Below, piece after piece: positions 59,401 to 64,000 of a DNA stretch of 64,000 nt (positions are counted from its first letter, which is position 1; the number at the start of each line of letters is the position of its first letter). Origin of the DNA: Abyssicoccus albus. Its GTDB lineage: Bacteria > Bacillota > Bacilli > Staphylococcales > Abyssicoccaceae. Position numbers and translations under genes: made by a program. The stretch covers positions 40,729 through 104,728 of the forward strand of contig NZ_RKRK01000005.1 of the NCBI RefSeq assembly GCF_003815035.1, read 5' to 3'. The notes under the pieces were generated by a model. It made no database searches. It was not told where the DNA came from and saw nothing but the letters and a program-made list of their open reading frames with translations.

Positions 59401-62040
59401 TTAGTCTCTAAGTTCGTCATCATGACGATGTTGAGATGATCGGTTATATCTATCGTAAACACCTTTGTTGTTTTCACGAGCGTATAACATTAATGCTTTG
59501 AATAATACATCTTGATCAATATTGCTATCAGTTAATTCTTTGTATAAGTTTGTTGTTTTATCGAAATTTGAATCATGATAATCATCGTTTCTATCGTAAT
59601 TGTCTTGATAGTGTCGATCATTATAATTACGCTCATCATGATGAGTATGGTCGCCATCTTGAGTATAAAGTGATTCATAGTCGATATCATCACGTTGATT
59701 ATCATAATGATGTTGGCGATGATGCTGGTCATGATGATTATCTAAATGCACAGAACGGTTATAATCTTCGTCATTATAATTGCGATTGTGGTTACGTTTG
59801 TCATTTTGATAAACATAGTTATCTTTGTCTTGTCTAGCGTATTCATTATTTTTATCGTTGACATGACCTTTTTCAGAAGATGTGTCGTGATGATTATCTT
59901 CTTCTAAAGCTTTACCTTCAACGTCAATGTTTGGCAATACTGCACCTAACCATTTAGGAAGGTACCATGAAGCTTTACCAAAGAGTTTCGTCAATGCTGG
60001 AATTAATGTCATACGTACGACGAATGCGTCGAATAACACACCGAAACCTAATGCGATACCCATTGACTTAATTGCACTGTCATCTTGGAAGACGAATGCG
60101 ATGAATACACTGAACATAATAAGTGCAGCAGCTACGATAACAGGTCCACTTTCTTTGATACCTACACGGATTGAATGATCATTGTCGCCAGTCTTACTGT
60201 ATTCTTCATGTACACGTGTCATTAAGAAGAGCTCGTAGTCGATGGCAAGTCCGAATAACAATCCAATTGTGACTACTGGAAGGAATGCGAGTAATGGTCC
60301 TGTGTTTTCAATACCAAATAAGCTACCCATAAAGCCATGTTGAATGACTAATGTTGTGAAACCTAATGTAGCCATTAATGAAAGGATAAAGCCTAGTACT
60401 GCTTTTAATGGAACTAAGATTGAACGGAACACAATCATTAATAAGACGAATGCTAATACAACGATAACGCCTGCAAATACTGGAATAGCGTTGTTTAGTT
60501 TTTCTGACATATCGATGTTAATAACACTTTGTCCTGAAATTTCAGTGTCATAGTCATATTTTTCTTGCGCTTGGCTATGATAATCACGTAAATCATATAC
60601 TAGATTTTTTGTTGACTGTGAGTTCGGTCCTTTTTCAGGAATGATTGTGAATAATGCGTAATTGTTGTTGTCAGTTAGTTGTGCTTTTGAAACTGTATCA
60701 ACATTATCAATGTCTTCTACATCACTACGCATATTATTTAAGTCACGTTCGATAGTGCTTTTACTTCCACCATCTTTTGTATTTACTAACATGACAATTT
60801 GTCCGTTATAACCTTCGCCAAAATTATCTGAGATCAATTTATAAGCTTTGTATTCTGATGAGTCAGTTGGTTTTAAACTATCATCTGGAATACCTAAACG
60901 CATGCCACTGACTGGTATAGCAGCTAAAATTAAAATAATTAAACTTACAATAACAGCGATAACTGGCTTACCAACAATAAATTTTGCCCAAGGATGATCT
61001 TTAGGGTCTTTACTTTTAGATGGTTTATCTTTAATTTTAATACTTTTATGGAAGATACTGATTAGGGCAGGTAATAGTGTTAATGCTGCTAATACTGCAA
61101 ATAACACACTAATCGATGAAGCAAATCCCATAACCGATAAGAAGTCGATTCCTACAAGTGATAAACCACAAACAGCAATCATAACTGTAAGACCAGCGAA
61201 TATTACAGCACTACCTGCTGTACCCACTGCTGTTGCGATAGCTTCTACAGTATCGACACCTTTTTTCTTAAGTTCTTTAAATCTAAATAGAATAAAGAGT
61301 GAGTAGTCAATACCAACAGCTAAACCTATCATTACAGCTAGTGTAAGCGTGAAGTTTGGAATATCAAAGATATATGTTAATAATGCGATGATACCAACAC
61401 TTGAACCTAAACCGATGATTGCACTAATAATTGGCATACCAGCTGCGATAAGTGAACCAAAGGTAATAAGTAAGATTACGAATGCTACGACGATACCGAC
61501 AATTTCTGATGTACCACCAATTTCAGCATTCATAGAGCTACCTTGAGTTTTTTCAATTTGCACATTGTGGTTGTCAGTTACATCTTTTAATTCTTTGTCG
61601 ATGATATGTTTAGAAGAATCTTTTAATCCAGTTTGTGGAACTACATAACTTACGTTAGCGATAGCGGTATCGCCTTCATCGTTAACTTGTCCACTGTCAT
61701 ATGGATTAGAGATATTTTGGATATAATCATCATTTTGTCTGATATTGTCTAAAGCATCTTCAATATCTTTCTTCGTATCTTTATTATTGAGTCCATCATT
61801 CTTATTAGAATGGAAGACTATTTTCATCGAGGCTTTCTCACTGTCCTGATGAAATTCTTTACTAATTTTATCGTTTGTGTCTAATGACTTAAGGCCGTTC
61901 ATAGTGATGTCACTGTCAAACTTCGGTGAGTTTATCATTAATGGCGTGATAATGACACCTAGTATAACAAGCCATCCTATAACACTTAGCCATTTGTTCT
62001 TAGCTATAAATTTTCCTAGTTTGTATAATAGCTTTGCCAA
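59401..62040 (-). CDS. MMPL/RND-family exporter with histidine-rich tail
   Basis: An 879-residue exporter with two six-helix MMPL halves. Each has the GxxxDY-type motif: 'GLAVGIDYSLFILFRF' near 240 and 'GLAIDYELFLMTRV' near 600; large extracellular loops lie after helices 1 and 7. It resembles the S. aureus fatty-acid exporter FarE. Residues about 690-850 form a hydrophilic tail rich in His, Asp, Asn and Tyr (DNHHDQHHRQHHYDN), followed by a helical end. Gene lies upstream of the lipoprotein in one operon, divergent from nothing; the TetR gene follows downstream. Confidence 0.85.
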   Translation of the reverse strand: MAKLLYKLGKFIAKNKWLSVIGWLVILGVIITPLMINSPKFDSDITMNGLKSLDTNDKISKEFHQDSEKASMKIVFHSNKNDGLNNKDTKKDIEDALDNIRQNDDYIQNISNPYDSGQVNDEGDTAIANVSYVVPQTGLKDSSKHIIDKELKDVTDNHNVQIEKTQGSSMNAEIGGTSEIVGIVVAFVILLITFGSLIAAGMPIISAIIGLGSSVGIIALLTYIFDIPNFTLTLAVMIGLAVGIDYSLFILFRFKELKKKGVDTVEAIATAVGTAGSAVIFAGLTVMIAVCGLSLVGIDFLSVMGFASSISVLFAVLAALTLLPALISIFHKSIKIKDKPSKSKDPKDHPWAKFIVGKPVIAVIVSLIILILAAIPVSGMRLGIPDDSLKPTDSSEYKAYKLISDNFGEGYNGQIVMLVNTKDGGSKSTIERDLNNMRSDVEDIDNVDTVSKAQLTDNNNYALFTIIPEKGPNSQSTKNLVYDLRDYHSQAQEKYDYDTEISGQSVINIDMSEKLNNAIPVFAGVIVVLAFVLLMIVFRSILVPLKAVLGFILSLMATLGFTTLVIQHGFMGSLFGIENTGPLLAFLPVVTIGLLFGLAIDYELFLMTRVHEEYSKTGDNDHSIRVGIKESGPVIVAAALIMFSVFIAFVFQDDSAIKSMGIALGFGVLFDAFVVRMTLIPALTKLFGKASWYLPKWLGAVLPNIDVEGKALEEDNHHDTSSEKGHVNDKNNEYARQDKDNYVYQNDKRNHNRNYNDEDYNRSVHLDNHHDQHHRQHHYDNQRDDIDYESLYTQDGDHTHHDERNYNDRHYQDNYDRNDDYHDSNFDKTTNLYKELTDSNIDQDVLFKALMLYARENNKGVYDRYNRSSQHRHDDELRD

Positions 62041-62371
62041 GACATTTCCCCCTATTTCATTAATTTATATCGCTTAAAGTATGGGTAGTATGTTGATGAT
62101 TTGTGAGCAATTACATTAAACCGATACCTCAAATTAAGCATATTTAAAATGTTACATTTGATAATGTAACAAGTTATACCCACGTTCGGGTACCATTAAA
62201 AGTTTTAAGTCGTTGGAAAATGCAACACTTTGGAAAAAATGTTGGTGAAAATAGTGTGTATTAAGGGAATATATAAGAAAACAGGTAACCTCGTGATGAT
62301 GGTATACCTGAAAATAATTTGGTACGTAGACTTACGATGTAGTTAGTTCATTAAATAAAACAGGAGAAGTA
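62041..62371. other. Upstream region of the MMPL operon
   Basis: 331 bp with no complete gene. It carries a 20-bp palindrome GTTACAT-TTGATA-ATGTAAC at 62151-62170, about 110 bp before the MMPL start, which is a candidate repressor site. The remaining sequence is AT-rich and should contain the minus-strand MMPL promoter and the plus-strand promoter of the truncated gene at 62372. Confidence 0.45.
62151..62170. promoter_or_regulatory. Possible operator upstream of the MMPL gene
   Basis: Perfect 7-bp arms GTTACAT / ATGTAAC with a six-base centre, in the promoter region of the exporter. Suited to a dimeric TetR-type repressor, but its arms differ from those of the palindrome before tetR. Confidence 0.4.
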
Positions 62372-62434
62372 ATGCGTCTATTAAGACAAAAATTACGCCA
62401 GGAATATAAATTTTTGGTTCTGTTGCAAAGTTAA
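62372..62434 (+). pseudogene. 5' remnant of a gene cut by an IS end
   Basis: An ATG with a good AGGAG site opens a frame MRLLRQKLRQEYKFL; the next residues VLLQS and the stop are encoded by the IS431-type terminal repeat at 62416. The original gene continues nowhere in the window, so it was truncated when an IS copy landed or recombined here. The family cannot be recognised from 15 residues. Confidence 0.55.
62416..62432 (+). repeat. Residual IS431/IS257 inverted repeat
   Basis: GGTTCTGTTGCAAAGTT, identical to the left end of the complete IS at 56636 and in the same orientation. The following bases (AAAAATCATGTAAT) do not continue as IS431, so only the terminal repeat of a former copy remains. 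With the complete IS it brackets 57428-62415. Confidence 0.85.
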
Positions 62435-62593
62435 AAATCATGTAATATTTATACTAAAAAACGAAAAATAATTAATACTAACAAAACTCTTTAAATGTAC
62501 TCCTTTTCTCATTTATTAGGTGAATATTTCTAATATAACAAGTAAAGTGACACAAAAAAGTAAAAAATATTTATCTATATGTCTACTTGTGGT

Positions 62594-62656
62594 ACACCCT
62601 AATCATACAAAATGGATTGTTGAAATTATAACGATTCAAATGTATGATTAGGGTGT
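62594..62656. promoter_or_regulatory. Probable Sin recombination (res) site upstream of sin
   Basis: A 16-bp perfect inverted repeat ACACCCTAATCATACA (62594-62609) / TGTATGATTAGGGTGT (62641-62656) separated by 31 bp, immediately upstream of the recombinase gene. Sin acts at a resH site directly before its own gene with help from an HU-like protein; position and symmetry fit, though I cannot separate site I and site II. Confidence 0.65.
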
Positions 62657-62680
62657 ATATTAATTGTGGGGTGAAACTAA

Positions 62681-63292
62681 ATGATTGTGGGCTATGCGCG
62701 GGTATCATCAGTGGATCAAAATTTAGAAAGACAACTTGAAAATTTAAAAACATTTGGTGCTGAAAAAATTTTTACAGAAAAACAATCAGGTCAATCTATA
62801 GAAAACAGACCCGTCTTTCAAGAAGCATTGAACTTTGTGAGAATGGGAGACCGTTTTGTCGTGGAATCAATTGATCGTTTAGGCCGTAATTATGATGAAG
62901 TCATTAATACTGTGAATTATCTAAAGGATAGAGACGTACAATTGATGATTACCAGTCTACCAATGATGAACGAAGTCATTGGTAATCCATTATTAGATAA
63001 ATTTATGAAAGATTTAATTATACAGATATTAGCAATGGTTTCAGAGCAAGAAAGAAATGAAAGTAAACGTCGACAAGCTCAAGGGATTCAAGTTGCGAAA
63101 GAAAAAGGGGTTTATAAAGGACGTCCTTTACTTTATTCACCGAACGCGAAAGATCCTCAAAAACGTGTTATCTATCATCGTGTTGTAGAAATGTTAGAAG
63201 AAGGCCAAGCAATTAGTAAGATTGCGAAAGAAGTGAATATTACAAGACAAACGGTTTATAGAATTAAACACGATAACGATGATTTGTTTTAA
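62681..63292 (+). CDS. sin: Sin-type serine recombinase (resolvase)
   Basis: A 203-residue small serine recombinase nearly identical by eye to staphylococcal plasmid Sin. Catalytic Ser9 and Arg7 lie in '[15 protein letters not shown]', further arginines in '[14 protein letters not shown]' and '[15 protein letters not shown]', and the C-terminal helix-turn-helix is '[20 protein letters not shown]'. Sin resolves plasmid multimers, so this end of the window looks plasmid-derived or plasmid-integrated. A GTGGGG site precedes the ATG. Confidence 0.93.
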   Translation: MIVGYARVSSVDQNLERQLENLKTFGAEKIFTEKQSGQSIENRPVFQEALNFVRMGDRFVVESIDRLGRNYDEVINTVNYLKDRDVQLMITSLPMMNEVIGNPLLDKFMKDLIIQILAMVSEQERNESKRRQAQGIQVAKEKGVYKGRPLLYSPNAKDPQKRVIYHRVVEMLEEGQAISKIAKEVNITRQTVYRIKHDNDDLF

Positions 63293-63384
63293 TAAACGGT
63301 TTTCAATGCAAATGAGAGCCTCTCACAGCGTTCTAAAACGCATATTAATCATCTATTATGAGATTTTAATAATAAAACAAGAAA

Positions 63385-63416
63385 AGAGAGAGCGTTTTTG
63401 CTCTCTCTCTTTTTTC
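63385..63416 (+). terminator. Terminator of sin
   Basis: Stem AGAGAGAGC / GCTCTCTCT with loop GTTTTT and a following CTTTTTT run, about 90 bp after the sin stop codon. Confidence 0.85.
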
Positions 63417-63451
63417 TATATTCTTTTTCTAAATAATGAACATTTTTAGTA

Positions 63452-63512
63452 CTCTAATCATACATACAGAAATACTGTTTTGCTAGCATCGATAATGGTT
63501 CGATTAGGGTAG
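63452..63512. repeat. Second, degenerate recombination-site motif
   Basis: CTCTAATCATACA (63452-63464) and CGATTAGGGTAG (63501-63512) repeat, in the same inverted layout, the CCCTAATCATACA / GATTAGGGT arms found upstream of sin. The spacer is 36 bp instead of 31 and the arms are imperfect. It may be a second Sin site or a decayed crossover junction. Confidence 0.5.
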
Positions 63513-63593
63513 ACCCTAAATAGACAACACTAGAGTGTCTCTTTCACCGATGAATTGCATATATTTTAAATACTATTTTGCACATACTACTTT

Positions 63594-63633
63594 AGAACCC
63601 AGCTTGTCTTCTTACGAAGACAAGCTGGGTTCT
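63594..63633 (+). terminator. Perfect 18-bp hairpin, terminator-like
   Basis: AGAACCCAGCTTGTCTTC and its exact complement with a TTAC loop, followed by TTTAATTATAAT on the plus strand. A very stable intrinsic-terminator shape, but no gene ends immediately before it, so it may end a small RNA or shield sin from the right-hand region. Confidence 0.6.
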
Positions 63634-63913
63634 TTAATTATAATGCAAATTATCGTCTGAATTAGTGCAGAATAATTACGAAAGTGACAGAAGGGGTAAC
63701 CGGATGTGAATCGGTGATTAAAGTTTAGCAGACCTTTGCCTTCCCACTTAGTTATAGCACCGTATAAATATTTCGCAATAGCCGAAGAAAAAATAAAATA
63801 AGAGTGGTTATCCTGATATCAAGACAATCACCCATAATTAATTATATGAAACAAAAACTAAAAAAACTTAAATATATGACATTTCTTTATTATTGGTTCA
63901 ATTATAATTCATT

Positions 63914-64000
63914 TTAGTGATGGTGGTGTCCAGATGACTTAGCTTGCACCTTACACAAGATAGAATTATCGTGCAAATGATCAGGCGTTTCTAATTGAAC
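63914..64000 (-). CDS. C-terminal fragment of a probable cation-efflux (CDF) protein
   Basis: The last 28 codons of a gene entering from the right edge. The visible protein begins VQLETPDHLHDN, then SILCKVQAKSSGHHHH and stop. 'VQLE..DH' followed by His and Cys matches the end of the last beta strand in cation diffusion facilitator transporters (CzrB/CzcD type), and four terminal histidines suggest metal binding. Too short to be sure; other metal-handling proteins are possible. Confidence 0.45.
   Translation of the reverse strand, partial: VQLETPDHLHDNSILCKVQAKSSGHHHH

Larger units (their letters stand above)
63293..63913. other. Non-coding interval after sin
   Basis: 621 bp with no gene I can support. 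It contains the sin terminator (63385-63416), a second copy of the recombination-site motif (63452-63512), a perfect 18-bp hairpin (63594-63633) and a possibly structured RNA-like stretch (63680-63755). A frame of about 57 codons without a start crosses 63610-63785 on the minus strand; I do not consider it a gene. Confidence 0.6.

Noticed and set aside
62416..62460. A second complete IS431 copy
   Set aside because: Only the 17-bp terminal repeat matches; the following sequence diverges and there is no transposase.
63610..63785. Minus-strand frame of about 57 codons
   Set aside because: No start codon with a ribosome site, and it overlaps hairpin and RNA-like sequence; probably not translated.

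Overview
The window is low-GC Firmicute DNA from the family Staphylococcaceae. The evidence is protein-level resemblance to Staphylococcus aureus (EF-Tu, RpoB, Kbl, PdxK, L10) and conserved gene order: nupC-ctsR-mcsA-mcsB-clpC-radA-yacL-ispD-ispF-gltX-cysE-cysS-mrnC-rlmB-rae1-sigH-rpmG-secE-nusG-rplK-rplA-rplJ-rplL-rsmC-rpoB-rpoC-rpsL-rpsG-fusA-tuf, then hipO-like, kbl, tdh-like, ilvE. It is unlikely to be S. aureus itself: sequences diverge, the sdr region is absent, and several usual genes are missing. A Macrococcus, Mammaliicoccus or distant Staphylococcus species fits, but the genus cannot be fixed from sequence reading alone. No tRNA, rRNA or CRISPR array was seen.

Layout. 1-5130: a small membrane-protein fragment, VanZ-like, DUF423, YwdI-like and ung on the minus strand, diverging from a plus-strand operon pdxK-yojF-bshB2-folE2 closed by a perfect hairpin. 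5173-9152: housekeeping genes (Cof phosphatase, tadA, deoxynucleoside kinase, HAD hydrolase, ilvE). 9288-20147: accessory block with an alpha/beta hydrolase and a tightly coupled nine-gene minus-strand operon. That operon encodes a CUT1/Lpl-type ABC importer (ATPase, two permeases, lipoprotein), two PHP-domain hydrolases, a calcineurin-like phosphoesterase, a MATE exporter and a DeoR regulator. It separates ilvE from the tdh-like gene, which are close neighbours in S. aureus, and is the best candidate for an undescribed system: uptake and dephosphorylation of an unknown, probably phosphorylated, solute.

20279-24309: threonine-to-glycine pathway (SDR threonine dehydrogenase, Kbl), an M20 amidohydrolase and an isochorismatase-family hydrolase. 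24395-41249: translation and transcription superoperons with an L10 leader and several terminators. 41320-55223: RNA processing, aminoacylation, cysteine biosynthesis under a cysteine T-box, isoprenoid synthesis, RadA, and the CtsR-controlled clpC operon with two CtsR boxes on its promoter. 55438-56628: nucleoside transporter.

56636-64000: mobile DNA. A complete IS431/IS257-type element without target duplication begins 7 bp after nupC. It is followed by a tetR / betaine-binding lipoprotein / MMPL exporter block ending at a residual IS inverted repeat that truncates a gene, then a Sin-type serine recombinase flanked by related inverted-repeat sites, and at the right edge the C-terminus of a probable cation-efflux protein. 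This end looks like plasmid or IS-assembled staphylococcal DNA.
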